This document shows, in pieces, positions 43,008 to 52,010 of a DNA stretch of 64,000 bases. The notes beneath the pieces were generated by a model that worked only from the letters and a program-made list of their open reading frames with translations, made no database searches and was not told where the DNA came from. Within the stretch, counting starts at the first letter, position 1. Every line of letters begins with the position of its first letter. Position numbers and translations under genes: made by a program. This DNA comes from Anaerostipes sp. (GTDB lineage Bacteria > Bacillota > Clostridia > Lachnospirales > Lachnospiraceae): positions 1 to 64,000 of the forward strand of contig JAQWFL010000012.1 in the NCBI GenBank assembly GCA_028704435.1, read 5' to 3'.

Positions 43008-43885
43008 GGCATTCTCAGTTCGTTGAATATTTTTTTATAGTAGGATGTATAGACACTTCCTTTTCTCCATATGAATGTGAATTCGTGGGAGATGGAGGTG
43101 TCTTTTAATTTAATTTCTTTTAATGTTTTATGCTTCAATTCTTCTAGGACAGCAGCTTTATAAAGAAATGTAATGCCACAAGATTCTTTGATTAAGGATT
43201 TGATGGTATTAATGTTTCCAATTTCTATGATCTTTGAAAAATCATGAATGTTATAATTTTGCTGTTCTAATGTCTTTTCTAAGATTTCTCTTGTTCCTGA
43301 GCCTTCTTCTCTTGTAATTAAAGTTTCTTGAAATAAATCAGACATAACAAGTGGTTCTTTTTGAAATTTATAGTCGGGACTTACTACAGGGATATAATCC
43401 TCCCTTGAATATAAAAGAGAGTCATATTCTTTTTTTTGAAAATAGCCTTCTACAATGGCAAAATCAATAGTACCATCTTCAATCTTAGAGAGTAAATCAA
43501 AAGTATTGGCAATCTGCATTTGAATTCCAGTATCTGGATGTTCTTTGATGTAGTGAGATAACCGTTTTGGAATGGAATATTCACCAATTGTTAAGGTTGC
43601 ACCAAAAACTAGTGTTTTTTGAAGTGTTGTTAAAGATCTTAACTGAGAAGCCAAATGAATCTCATCATGCTGCATTGTCATAGAAGTGTTTCGGAGTATT
43701 TCCCCAGCAGGAGTCAATTGAACTCTCTTTCCTTGGGAAAAAAATAATTTGACACCATAATATTCTTCCAGATATTTTATATGCTGGGAGACGGCAGGTT
43801 GTGTAATATTCAATTCTTTTGCTGCTTTTGTATAATTCATATGTTTGCAGACAATTAAAAAAGTTGCAATTCTAAAATCTAACAT
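43004..43885 (-). CDS. LysR-family transcriptional regulator
   Basis: A 293-aa LysR activator or repressor. The winged helix (about 1-60, with MNYTKAAKELNITQPAVSQHIKYLEEYYG) is followed by a substrate-binding domain (about 90-290). Sequence is of the CysL/YwfK group I recall for sulphur. It is divergent from a YeiH membrane protein, 127 bp away, in an AT-rich region with a palindrome (43929-43940); YeiH/LysR pairs are common and the regulator usually controls yeiH. On the minus strand TAGGAGG precedes the ATG. Confidence 0.88.
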   Translation of the reverse strand: MLDFRIATFLIVCKHMNYTKAAKELNITQPAVSQHIKYLEEYYGVKLFFSQGKRVQLTPAGEILRNTSMTMQHDEIHLASQLRSLTTLQKTLVFGATLTIGEYSIPKRLSHYIKEHPDTGIQMQIANTFDLLSKIEDGTIDFAIVEGYFQKKEYDSLLYSREDYIPVVSPDYKFQKEPLVMSDLFQETLITREEGSGTREILEKTLEQQNYNIHDFSKIIEIGNINTIKSLIKESCGITFLYKAAVLEELKHKTLKEIKLKDTSISHEFTFIWRKGSVYTSYYKKIFNELRMP

Positions 43886-43928
43886 AATATGACCTCCTAT
43901 TTTTATTATAATATATTCTTATGGATAA

Positions 43929-43940
43929 ATAAATATTTAT
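43929..43940. promoter_or_regulatory. AT palindrome between the LysR and YeiH genes
   Basis: ATAAATATTTAT, a perfect 12-bp palindrome in the 127-bp divergent region, with further ATAAT/ATTAT half sites. Candidate LysR binding region, but the tract is so AT-rich that chance is possible. Confidence 0.35.
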
Positions 43941-44012
43941 AATTATATTTTATTATAATATTATGATATTGTATACACAGCAGAAAATAAAAAGATTTGG
44001 GAGGATACATAT

Positions 44013-45023
44013 ATGGATTTTATGAAAGAGAATTGGAAAGGCTTTTTAGTTTGCATAATAATTGCGATACCTGCAAAGATTTTTGGAGACTATTTCCCCG
44101 TAATTGGAGGGCCAGTATTTGCGATTATTGTGGGAATGATTATAACTATGTTTATCAAGGATAAGGCGAATCTACAGGCAGGAATTACATTTACATCAAA
44201 GAAAATTCTTCAGTATGCGGTTATTTTGCTTGGATTTGGAATGAATCTAAATGCGATTTTTAAAACAGGAAAGCAGTCACTACCGATTATTGTATCAACA
44301 ATCACAACATCTCTGGTTGTAGCTTTTATACTATCAAAAGCAATGAAAATACCATCAAAGATTTCTACATTAGTTGGAGTGGGATCTTCAATTTGTGGAG
44401 GTTCTGCAATTGCGGCTACAGCTCCTGTGATTGAAGCAGATGATGAGGAAATTGCCCAGGCAATCTCTGTTATTTTCTTATTTAATATTATTGCAGCACT
44501 TGTTTTTCCAACACTGGGGGGAATGCTTGGGTTGTCAGAACAGGGATTTGGTTTGTTTGCAGGAACTGCAATTAATGATACTTCTTCAGTAACGGCAGCA
44601 GCCGCAGCATGGGACGGATTACATCCAGGACATCAAACACTTGAAATCGCAACTATTGTTAAATTAACGAGAACACTGGCTATTATTCCAATTACACTTG
44701 TATTAGCTTTTGTTCGGACAAAAAAAGAAAAGGATGCAGCAGAATCAAATTTTTCTCTTAAAAAGATTTTTCCATTTTTCATTTTATTCTTTGTTTTGGC
44801 TTCTGTAATAACAACAGTATTTAATTTATCACCAGAAGTAACGAATCCAATCAAAGATTTAAGTAAATTCTTTATTATTATGGCAATGTCAGCCATTGGG
44901 TTGAACACCAATCTGCCTAAGCTTATTAAAACAGGAGGAAAACCCTTATTTATGGGATTTATCTGTTGGATTGCCATTGCATGTGTAAGTTTAGCAATGC
45001 AGCATTTGCTAGGTATTTTATAA
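44013..45023 (+). CDS. yeiH: YeiH-family (UPF0324) putative sulphate exporter
   Basis: A 336-aa membrane protein with about ten helices of the YeiH/UPF0324 family. [19 protein letters not shown] is the conserved glycine-rich motif; [16 protein letters not shown] and [12 protein letters not shown] are the other hallmarks. Some members export sulphite or sulphate-like anions; in many clostridia the role is uncertain. ATG 44013 follows TTGGGAGGAT. Controlled probably by the divergent LysR. Confidence 0.88.
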   Translation: MDFMKENWKGFLVCIIIAIPAKIFGDYFPVIGGPVFAIIVGMIITMFIKDKANLQAGITFTSKKILQYAVILLGFGMNLNAIFKTGKQSLPIIVSTITTSLVVAFILSKAMKIPSKISTLVGVGSSICGGSAIAATAPVIEADDEEIAQAISVIFLFNIIAALVFPTLGGMLGLSEQGFGLFAGTAINDTSSVTAAAAAWDGLHPGHQTLEIATIVKLTRTLAIIPITLVLAFVRTKKEKDAAESNFSLKKIFPFFILFFVLASVITTVFNLSPEVTNPIKDLSKFFIIMAMSAIGLNTNLPKLIKTGGKPLFMGFICWIAIACVSLAMQHLLGIL

Positions 45024-45127
45024 GTAATATATTATGATATTTAAGTTTTTCTTATTTTACAGAAAATTGACTTGAATTTATAAGAAAAGTAGACTATGCT
45101 TACTTCACAATTGGTAGGTAGGTGAAG

Positions 45128-45889
45128 ATGATGAACTTAAAGAAAATATTGGTATGTGCCATGGATATTGGTGCACTTATGCTGTCTAATGGTGCAGGGG
45201 TGTCTAGAGTGGAAGATACCATTGAACGGATATGCCGGGCATATGGAGCAAAGAATGTAGAAGTGTTTTCTATAACATCCAGTATATTAACCACAGTGAC
45301 AACAAAAGAAGGGGATGTATTTACGCAGACAAAGCGTATTAAACAGCATGCCATAGATTTTAAGAAACTAGATGAACTCAATGCCTTGTCAAGACATATA
45401 TGTTTTGCAAGACCTGGAATTCAATTTATAAATGATGAAATTGAACGAATTGATAAAATTGAAGCATATACACTTCCGATCCGAAGTGCAATCTCAGCAT
45501 TGATTGCGGGAGTGTTTACCATCTTTTTTGGTGGTGGTATTATGGAGGCAGTAATTGCAGCAATGGCAGGATTTATAGGGTGTGTTTTGATGCACTTTTT
45601 AAACAAATATAATGCCAATGAAATCTTTTCTAATTTTCTAACTATTTTTATGGTGGGGTCTATTGCCATTATAGCGGTTCATTTTCGATTGGCTGGGAAT
45701 TATGGGCATATTATTATTGGTAACATTATGCTTTTGGTTCCTGGAGTTGGATTTGTAAACTCGATTCGAGATGTGATTGGCGGAGATACCATAGCAGGAA
45801 TGATAAGACTTTGTGAAGTAATTGTGATTGCTGTCTTTTTGGCTGGAGGTTCATTTGCAGCCTTGATGCTTTGGGAGGGAATTCTATGA
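45128..45889 (+). CDS. ThrE-type threonine/serine exporter, N-terminal half (DUF1212)
   Basis: A 253-aa protein with a cytoplasmic domain (about 1-115, MDIGALMLSNGAGVSRVEDTI and EVFSITSSILTTV) then about five helices. The family pairs it with a small DUF3815 half encoded next; together they equal one ThrE. ATG 45128 or 45131 (AGGTGAAG upstream); the GTG at 45122 is an alternative. Its stop overlaps the next start (ATGA), showing coupled translation. Exports threonine, serine or related compounds in known members. Confidence 0.87.
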   Translation: MMNLKKILVCAMDIGALMLSNGAGVSRVEDTIERICRAYGAKNVEVFSITSSILTTVTTKEGDVFTQTKRIKQHAIDFKKLDELNALSRHICFARPGIQFINDEIERIDKIEAYTLPIRSAISALIAGVFTIFFGGGIMEAVIAAMAGFIGCVLMHFLNKYNANEIFSNFLTIFMVGSIAIIAVHFRLAGNYGHIIIGNIMLLVPGVGFVNSIRDVIGGDTIAGMIRLCEVIVIAVFLAGGSFAALMLWEGIL

Positions 45890-46332
45890 TGACAAATTTG
45901 ATTCAATTACTCAGTGCGTTTTTAGGAGCTTTTGGTTTTTCTATTTTATTTAATCTTCATGGAAGAAAATTATATTTTGCCTCCGTTGGAGGTCTTCTAT
46001 CCTATGGAAGTTATTTGTTGACGGCACAGTGGAATGGAAGTGATTTTATTCCTTATTTTTCTGCTGCGATTGTTGCGACGGCATATGCAGAAATTGGAGC
46101 AAGAATACTTCGGAGTCCTGCAACCGTATTTTTAATGGCTGGAATTATTCCCTTGGTTCCTGGAGGGAGTCTGTACTATACAATGCAGTATGCTGTGACA
46201 AAACAGTGGCACTTGTTTGCTCCTCAAGGAGAGAGAACAATCATCATAGCAGCAGCACTTGCCGCTGGAATTATGATGATGTCATCTGCCAAGAGGGTTT
46301 ATGATGGAATTAGATGGCATTGCAAGAATTAG
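45886..46332 (+). CDS. ThrE-type exporter, C-terminal half (DUF3815)
   Basis: A 148-aa membrane protein with about four helices, the small half of a two-part ThrE-like exporter. AFGFSILFNLHGRKL, and VFLMAGIIPLVPGGSLYY with the PGG turn, are typical. ATG 45886 follows GGGAGGGA and overlaps the preceding stop. Its end touches the convergent NUDIX gene by 4 nt. Confidence 0.87.
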   Translation: MMTNLIQLLSAFLGAFGFSILFNLHGRKLYFASVGGLLSYGSYLLTAQWNGSDFIPYFSAAIVATAYAEIGARILRSPATVFLMAGIIPLVPGGSLYYTMQYAVTKQWHLFAPQGERTIIIAAALAAGIMMMSSAKRVYDGIRWHCKN

Positions 46333-46940
46333 ATATTTAAAAAGTCAAAAGGATTTGCTGGATCACTATTTAGAAAATGTAGAAGCAGATAAGAAGCTTT
46401 AATGGAGAGATTCTCTTCTTTTAAGATTCTTCTTGCTTCTTTTTTGTCTACTAATTTAATAGAGAGATCTTCATTATCCTCTAATAAGTTAGTGTTTGGT
46501 TCGCCGCTGGCATATCCATAAGCAGTAGCGATACATTCATCTGTCATGCCAATGGATGAGAAGCAGCCACGCATTAGATGACTGTCTGAATCTGCAAGAG
46601 TGAAAGTAAGCCCAGTTTCTTCTTTCATTTCCCGAACAGCAGCTTCCATTGCAGTTTCGCCAGGGTCAACTAAACCAGCAGGAAATTCATAAATATAATT
46701 GTCAAGGGCATATCTAAATTGACGTACCATAACAACTTTATCATGGCATTTGCCATATACACTGTAGATTACAACTCCGTCTGGATTGGCTTTATGTGTA
46801 TTTAAAGTCAATGATTCTTCGTCATTGCGACTGGCAATATAATAGGGATGGGAAGAACCTAATTTATTTACAGCGTCAAATTGATATAAATTTAAATAAG
46901 GATTCTCTGTTAATTTTTTAATATTTTTTGTTCGTTTCAT
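46329..46940 (-). CDS. NUDIX hydrolase, ADP-ribose pyrophosphatase type
   Basis: A 203-aa NUDIX enzyme. The box GLVDPGETAMEAAVREMKEE-TG-L is complete (GX5EX7REX2EEXG), preceded by RQFRYALDNYIYEFPAG, the pattern of ADP-ribose or nucleoside-diphosphate-sugar hydrolases. ATG at 46940 has GAAAGGAGC upstream on the minus strand; an ATG five codons earlier is not preferred. It converges with the ThrE half by 4 nt. Single gene. Confidence 0.9.
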   Translation of the reverse strand: MKRTKNIKKLTENPYLNLYQFDAVNKLGSSHPYYIASRNDEESLTLNTHKANPDGVVIYSVYGKCHDKVVMVRQFRYALDNYIYEFPAGLVDPGETAMEAAVREMKEETGLTFTLADSDSHLMRGCFSSIGMTDECIATAYGYASGEPNTNLLEDNEDLSIKLVDKKEARRILKEENLSIKASYLLLHFLNSDPANPFDFLNI

Positions 46941-47078
46941 AAAAGCTCCTTTCAAAACAGTTGAACAATTTGTAGATATATTATACCATAAACATAAGAA
47001 CGGAAAATATGTGATTTTTATGAAAATATATGTTACAATTCTTGACGTGATACATTATAAAGAAAAGAGGAAGACTAG

Positions 47079-47954
47079 ATGTTTAGTAAGATAGGAAGAA
47101 ATGATCCATGTTGGTGTAAAAGTGGAAAGAAGTATAAAAGCTGTCATATGGCATTTGATGAGAAGATTCATTCTTATGAAAGAGAAGGACATATTGTGCC
47201 ATCTAGAGAGATTATAAAGACGCCGGAGCAGATTGAAGGAATTAGAGAAAGCGGAAAAATAAACATAGCTGTTCTTGACTATGTAGCAGAACATATAAAA
47301 GAAGGAATGAGTACAGAAGAGATTAATACCCTTGTGTATGATAAGACCAAAGAACTTGGAGGAATTCCAGCACCATTGAATTATGAAGGATTTCCAAAGA
47401 GCGTGTGTACATCAATTAATGAGCAGGTTTGTCATGGGATTCCAGCAGATGATATTATTTTACAGGATGGAGATATTATTAATGTAGATGTATCAACCAT
47501 TTACAATGGTTATTTTTCAGATTCTTCACGCATGTTCTTAATTGGAAATGTAAGGGAAGAAGCAAAAAAATTGGTTCAAGTGACTAAAGAGTGTGTGGAA
47601 CTTGGACTAGAGCAGGTAAAACCATGGGGATTTATGGGGGATATGGCTCAGGCAGTTCATGATCATGCTACGGAGAATGGATATACAGTAGTTCGGGATA
47701 TTGGTGGACATGGAGTTGGTTTAGAGTTTCATGAAGAACCATTTGTAAGTTATGTTACCAAGAAAGGAACGGAGATGTTACTTGTTCCGGGTATGGTATT
47801 TACCATTGAACCTATGGTGAATATGGGAACAGATGAGTTTTATACTGATGGTGGAGATAATTGGTCTGTATACACAGAAGATGGTTTACCATCTGCACAG
47901 TGGGAGATTCAAGTCCTTGTTACAGAGGATGGATACGAAGTATTAGCATATTAG
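47079..47954 (+). CDS. map: Type I methionine aminopeptidase with SEC-C zinc finger
   Basis: A 291-aa enzyme that removes initiator Met. Residues 6-25 hold a SEC-C motif (NDPCWCKSGKKYKSCH), probably binding Zn and the ribosome region. The pita-bread fold follows: QVCHGIPADD (His), VDVSTIYNGYFSDSSRMF (Asp pair), DIGGHGVGLEFHEEP (His), FTIEPMVN (Glu) and the last Glu in QWEIQVLV. All five metal ligands are present. ATG 47079 follows AGAGGAAGAC. A second MetAP elsewhere is usual in clostridia. Confidence 0.95.
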   Translation: MFSKIGRNDPCWCKSGKKYKSCHMAFDEKIHSYEREGHIVPSREIIKTPEQIEGIRESGKINIAVLDYVAEHIKEGMSTEEINTLVYDKTKELGGIPAPLNYEGFPKSVCTSINEQVCHGIPADDIILQDGDIINVDVSTIYNGYFSDSSRMFLIGNVREEAKKLVQVTKECVELGLEQVKPWGFMGDMAQAVHDHATENGYTVVRDIGGHGVGLEFHEEPFVSYVTKKGTEMLLVPGMVFTIEPMVNMGTDEFYTDGGDNWSVYTEDGLPSAQWEIQVLVTEDGYEVLAY

Positions 47955-47956
47955 AA

Positions 47957-47999
47957 ATTAAGAGTCCTTTTGCATAGGATAATGCAAAAGGGCTTTTTT
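47957..47999 (+). terminator. Terminator after map, abutting the subtilase start
   Basis: CCTTTTGCAT pairs with ATGCAAAAGG, outer GAGTCC/GGGCTT pairs extend it, and T6 ends at 47999, right before the next ATG at 48000. Confidence 0.82.
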
Positions 48000-49667
48000 A
48001 TGGACGAAAAAATTGAAACACAACTTAATCTTGCATTGGAAACACCAGAAGCAGAACGAGGAAAATCAAAGGATTTAGAAGCTGGGTATAATCCAATTAC
48101 AAAGGAATGGGAATTAATTGTTCAGTATGCAGGAGATTTAAATGAAATTAATAATTATACAAGTGGCAGTTTTATTCCCCTTGATGATAATTATGTCATT
48201 GTATATTTACAGGAAAATCAAATTAATGATTTTGCCCAGTTGGATTCGGTCATTTATATTGAAAAGCCAAAAAATCTATTAACACAGGTTACAGATGGAA
48301 TTGGGGCATCATGTATTGAACCTTTGATTTATGGGAGTTTTGGGTTAAGTGGAAGGGGAGTGCTTCTTGGAGTCATTGATACAGGCATTGATGTGTTTCA
48401 TCCGGATTTTATTAATCAAGATGGAACTTCAAAAATAGCAGTGTTGTGGGATCAAAGTGGAAATGAATTAGATGGGATTATCTATACAAAGGAAGAAATC
48501 AACCAGGCTTTATTAACAAAAAACTATGATTTGATTTTAGAGAGAGACACTTCAGGACATGGAACCCATGTGGCATCAATTTGTGGCGGAAACCGAGGCG
48601 TGGCAAGAGAAGCTGAGTTTATCATAGTAAAATTATCAGATGCAGTAAATACAGGATTTCCTCGTACAACACAGCTTATGAGAGCTGTAAAGTATGTAAT
48701 AGATACTGCAGTTCATATGAAACGACCAGTTTGTGTAAATATTAGCTATGGAAATAATTACGGGGATCATCGAGGAAATTCACTTTTAGAATTGTTTATT
48801 TCAAAAAGTGCTGCTAGATGGGAAACATCTATATGTATTGGAACGGGAAATGAAGGTGACACAGGACGACATAGACAAGGAAAATTAACGCAACAGGAAA
48901 TGATTTATTTTGCAATTGCACCATATGAAACTAGTCTAAATCTTCAAATATGGAAGAACTATGAAGATGATTTTGATATTTATCTTATTAATCCCTCTGG
49001 AATTCAAAGAAAAATAGAAATAAATCAAAGGGCAGTTGTATATCAATTTCAAGGAACCCAGGTTCATGTGTATTATGGAATGCCAACACCATACAATGTA
49101 AGACAGGAAATATATTTTGCATTTATTCCAGATGAATTATATCTTGAAAGTGGTCAGTGGACAATTTTTATGGAGCCAAAGAAAATAATAACAGGAGAGT
49201 ATGAAATGTGGCTTCCAGTGTCTAGCGGAACTAACCCACAAACTAGATTCTTAGAGCCAAACGTTGATTTTACTTTGACCATTCCTTCTACAGCAAGAAA
49301 TATTATTGCAGTTGGTGCCTACAATAGTTTTGTCAACCAATATGCATCCTTTTCTGGGAGAGGAGACTTAGAGAAATGTATTGTAAAACCAGATTTGGCA
49401 GCTCCAGGAGTTGATATTCTTGGTGCAAGTCCAGAAGGAGGCTATACAAAAAGAAGCGGAACATCTATGGCAACACCCTTTGTAACTGGGAGTATTGCGC
49501 TAATGATGGAATGGGGAATTCTAAAAGGAAATGATCCGTTTTTATATGGGGAGAAGGTGAAGGCATATCTAAGAAGAGGGGCAAGGCAGCTGCCGGGGTT
49601 TGATGTGTGGCCGAATGCATATGTGGGGTGGGGGGCACTGTGTGTAAAAGATTCGCTGCCAGTGTGA
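48000..49667 (+). CDS. Csp-like subtilase (S8 family)
   Basis: A 555-aa subtilisin-like serine protease of the clostridial Csp type. Triad: Asp in GVIDTGIDVFHPDF, His in SGHGTHVASICGG, Ser in KRSGTSMATPFVTG. A jelly-roll-like insert sits between His and Ser (about 310-430), as in CspB/CspA, proteases that act in spore germination. There is no signal peptide. ATG 48000 (MDEKIETQ) lies straight after a terminator with no ribosome site; an in-frame ATG at 47982 and TTG at 47970 lie inside the hairpin, so how it is translated is unclear. A decayed tail of a second copy lies at 53661. Confidence 0.85.
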   Translation: MDEKIETQLNLALETPEAERGKSKDLEAGYNPITKEWELIVQYAGDLNEINNYTSGSFIPLDDNYVIVYLQENQINDFAQLDSVIYIEKPKNLLTQVTDGIGASCIEPLIYGSFGLSGRGVLLGVIDTGIDVFHPDFINQDGTSKIAVLWDQSGNELDGIIYTKEEINQALLTKNYDLILERDTSGHGTHVASICGGNRGVAREAEFIIVKLSDAVNTGFPRTTQLMRAVKYVIDTAVHMKRPVCVNISYGNNYGDHRGNSLLELFISKSAARWETSICIGTGNEGDTGRHRQGKLTQQEMIYFAIAPYETSLNLQIWKNYEDDFDIYLINPSGIQRKIEINQRAVVYQFQGTQVHVYYGMPTPYNVRQEIYFAFIPDELYLESGQWTIFMEPKKIITGEYEMWLPVSSGTNPQTRFLEPNVDFTLTIPSTARNIIAVGAYNSFVNQYASFSGRGDLEKCIVKPDLAAPGVDILGASPEGGYTKRSGTSMATPFVTGSIALMMEWGILKGNDPFLYGEKVKAYLRRGARQLPGFDVWPNAYVGWGALCVKDSLPV

Positions 49668-50022
49668 CGTAAATGATAAATTTATTAATTGCAGAAATTC
49701 TTTCTTGATAAGTACAAGAATTGACTTAGTCGTTTCTGGATGAACGTAGAAGAGCTTACTGCTTTATATTAGAAATATAGTCAAGGTCAGAAGAAAAAGT
49801 GATTCTTCTGACCTTTTACCATCCATATTTTAAGTGTTCTAAAAAGGATTATGATGAAGATTGTACTTATCCCAAATTGAGATTGCAAGAGCCGGAAATA
49901 GAAGTCGTAATATGGAAGTGTATTGTTCAGGAACTTGCCAAAGAAGAAGAAGCACAGAGCATAATGAAGAGAATCGGATTGAGATTGTCTGGAAACATAA
50001 AACTTTGTAAAATAGTAAAAAA
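49668..50022 (+). other. Start of accessory island, mostly non-coding
   Basis: After the subtilase stop a 355-bp segment leads to the direct repeat. It holds a terminator (49783-49817) and a possible gene remnant (separate entry). AT-rich, unlike the genes to the left. Confidence 0.45.
49783..49817 (+). terminator. Terminator downstream of the subtilase gene
   Basis: AAGGTCAGAAGAA pairs perfectly with TTCTTCTGACCTT; T4 at the end. Confidence 0.85.
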
Positions 50023-50029
50023 TTGTTAG
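49799..50029 (+). pseudogene. Possible remnant of a serine recombinase C-terminal region
   Basis: A 76-codon frame whose middle, FKCSKKDYDEDCTYPKLRL, resembles the zinc-ribbon and following helix (EPEIEVVIWKCI) of large serine recombinases. Its start lies in a terminator and no catalytic domain is present, so it is at best a scrap. The match is from memory and may be wrong. If real, it marks a lost mobile element at the island edge. Confidence 0.3.
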
Positions 50030-50043
50030 TCCTTACTTGACAG
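50023..50043 (+). repeat. 21-bp direct repeat, left copy
   Basis: Begins TTGTTAGTCCTTACTT and is identical over all 21 bases to 53636-53656. The pair brackets the Gabija genes. Bases after it (for example GTCAAGGC) are also partly shared with the right copy. Confidence 0.7.
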
Positions 50044-50156
50044 AAGCAGAAAAGTCAAGGCTTATGTTGTAAAGAAGTCGACCTATTATGGATTTAGAAA
50101 ATATTGTTTTTTTGTGATGTAGTAAGTTAAATGTAGATGAAATAAAATTTTTGATA

Positions 50157-50165
50157 TGGTATAAT
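50157..50165 (+). promoter_or_regulatory. Extended -10 promoter candidate for gajAB
   Basis: TGGTATAAT: TG-N-TATAAT, with no clear -35, in a strongly AT-rich upstream region. Confidence 0.45.
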
Positions 50166-50288
50166 TTTCCTAATAATATAAGGCTATAAAGGTGTTTTTA
50201 CTTATATAGAATTTAATTATTTTATTTTTTTAGAAAGATACATAGATATTTCTATAAAAAAGAAGATATGAAAGGGAAAAGTGAAAAA

Positions 50289-52010
50289 ATGAAGTTTAAA
50301 AATATATCAATTAAAAATTTTAGGAATTTTGAAGATATTATGGTTGATCTTGAAAATAAAAATATAATATTTGGACTTAATGATATAGGAAAAACAAATT
50401 TTCTTTATGCAATAAGATTTTTGTTTGATAGAGAGTGTAGAAGGAATGGTTTGGTTGAATCAGACTTTTATCAAAAGAAAACGGATCGAGAGATTGAAAT
50501 TACAGTTGAAATTGATATAAGCGATATGAAAGATAGTGATAATAGAAAAATAAGAAAACGGATGGTTGGAGCAGTAGCAAGTGGTTATGACACCGTATTT
50601 ATGCAGTTAAAAGCAAAATATATGGTTGATAGTGTTTATGTCATGCCAGAATTATTTTGGGGAAGCGACAAAGATTTCTTAGAACCTGTGCCAAGCAATC
50701 AAGCATACTTTGAAATTGATAAAATTTTCAATGTTGTTTATATTGATTCTTCTGTGCAACTAGAAAGTGTTTTTAAATTTTTTACTAGATCAATATTTAA
50801 AAATAATAGTGGAATAACAGAAACAGAGCGCAATGATGTTAAGAGAATGATTGACATGTTGAATCAGAAAATAGCAAAATTAGATAGTGTAAAAGATATG
50901 GAGAATTCGATAAAGGAAGAGTATTTTAAGTATCGGAAAGAAAAAGGTTTTGCAGTAACAATAAAATCAGAAATGGAATTAGAAAATGTATCATCTAAGT
51001 TAGTCCCATATATAAATTACACAGGAGGGGTTGAGTATCCTACGTCGGGAGACGGAAGGAGGAAATTGTTGGCATATACTCTAATGTCATTGCAAAACCG
51101 TAAGCATGAAGATATCAGGATAAATCTTTTTTTAATTGAAGAACTTGAAAATCACCTGCATCGTTCAATGCAATTAGCAATTTCAAAGCAACTTTTTAAT
51201 GATAGTATTTTTAAATTTATGTTTCTTACTACACATTCATCGCTTATAGTGAGTGCAATGGATGATGTGAATCTGATTAAATTATATAAAATAAATAAAA
51301 CAGATGGAAATTCAGTACATTATATGGTTCCACAAGAGTATCAAAAACTTAAAACACAGTTAAACCAAAATCTTGCGGAAGCAATATATGCGGATTATGT
51401 TTTACTTGTAGAGGGACCTTCTGAAAAAATATTATTTGAAACAATAATGTCAAAGAAATGTCCCGAATACGAACTATTAGGCGGATATATATTAGTTGTA
51501 AATGGTATTAGTTTTAAAGTGTATAGAAAGATTCTTGAGAAGTTGGGTGTTGTCACAATTATAAGAACCGATAATGATTTGAAGTATAATAAAAAGGGAA
51601 AGAGCTATAATTATTTGGGTGTGAATAGAGGATTATCTACTATAGGAGGGGAAGAAGTACTTAATACGCCATATGATAAAAACAAATATGACAAAGAAAA
51701 AAAACAAATCCAAGAAAAAATATATGATATAAATTGTAAAAACGAGATTGATTTGTTGAAGAAAAAGCGTATTTATTTATCTAGAGTTGATCTTGAAAAT
51801 GATTTATATGAGGCTATTCCTAAAATAATGGATCGATTTGTTTTTCAAAAAAACACTACAAAAAATGCGGTGAATTATTTGCAAGATAAGAAGATGATAC
51901 ATATGATAGAACTTTGTAATGAGTTAAATGCTACCGTAACAATAAATAAGATATTTAATCACCCACGATTTGAATGCTTAAAGGAGCTGGAGGAATTATG
52001 CAACCGATAG
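50289..52010 (+). CDS. gajA: Gabija anti-phage protein GajA (OLD-family nuclease)
   Basis: A 573-aa OLD-family ATPase-nuclease. The N-terminal ABC-type ATPase domain has Walker A IFGLNDIGKTNFLYA, signature-like PTSGDGRRKLLAY and Walker B LFLIEELENHLHRS. The C-terminal TOPRIM nuclease has LLVEGPSEKILFE (metal Glu) and IIRTDNDLK (Asp-X-Asp). It resembles Bacillus cereus GajA throughout, from MKFKNISIKNFRNFE on, as I recall it. Start 50289 is by homology; ATG 50268 adds seven residues. GajA cleaves DNA when nucleotides are depleted during phage infection. It overlaps gajB by 13 nt. AT-rich codons differ from neighbours, suggesting acquisition. Confidence 0.92.
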   Translation: MKFKNISIKNFRNFEDIMVDLENKNIIFGLNDIGKTNFLYAIRFLFDRECRRNGLVESDFYQKKTDREIEITVEIDISDMKDSDNRKIRKRMVGAVASGYDTVFMQLKAKYMVDSVYVMPELFWGSDKDFLEPVPSNQAYFEIDKIFNVVYIDSSVQLESVFKFFTRSIFKNNSGITETERNDVKRMIDMLNQKIAKLDSVKDMENSIKEEYFKYRKEKGFAVTIKSEMELENVSSKLVPYINYTGGVEYPTSGDGRRKLLAYTLMSLQNRKHEDIRINLFLIEELENHLHRSMQLAISKQLFNDSIFKFMFLTTHSSLIVSAMDDVNLIKLYKINKTDGNSVHYMVPQEYQKLKTQLNQNLAEAIYADYVLLVEGPSEKILFETIMSKKCPEYELLGGYILVVNGISFKVYRKILEKLGVVTIIRTDNDLKYNKKGKSYNYLGVNRGLSTIGGEEVLNTPYDKNKYDKEKKQIQEKIYDINCKNEIDLLKKKRIYLSRVDLENDLYEAIPKIMDRFVFQKNTTKNAVNYLQDKKMIHMIELCNELNATVTINKIFNHPRFECLKELEELCNR

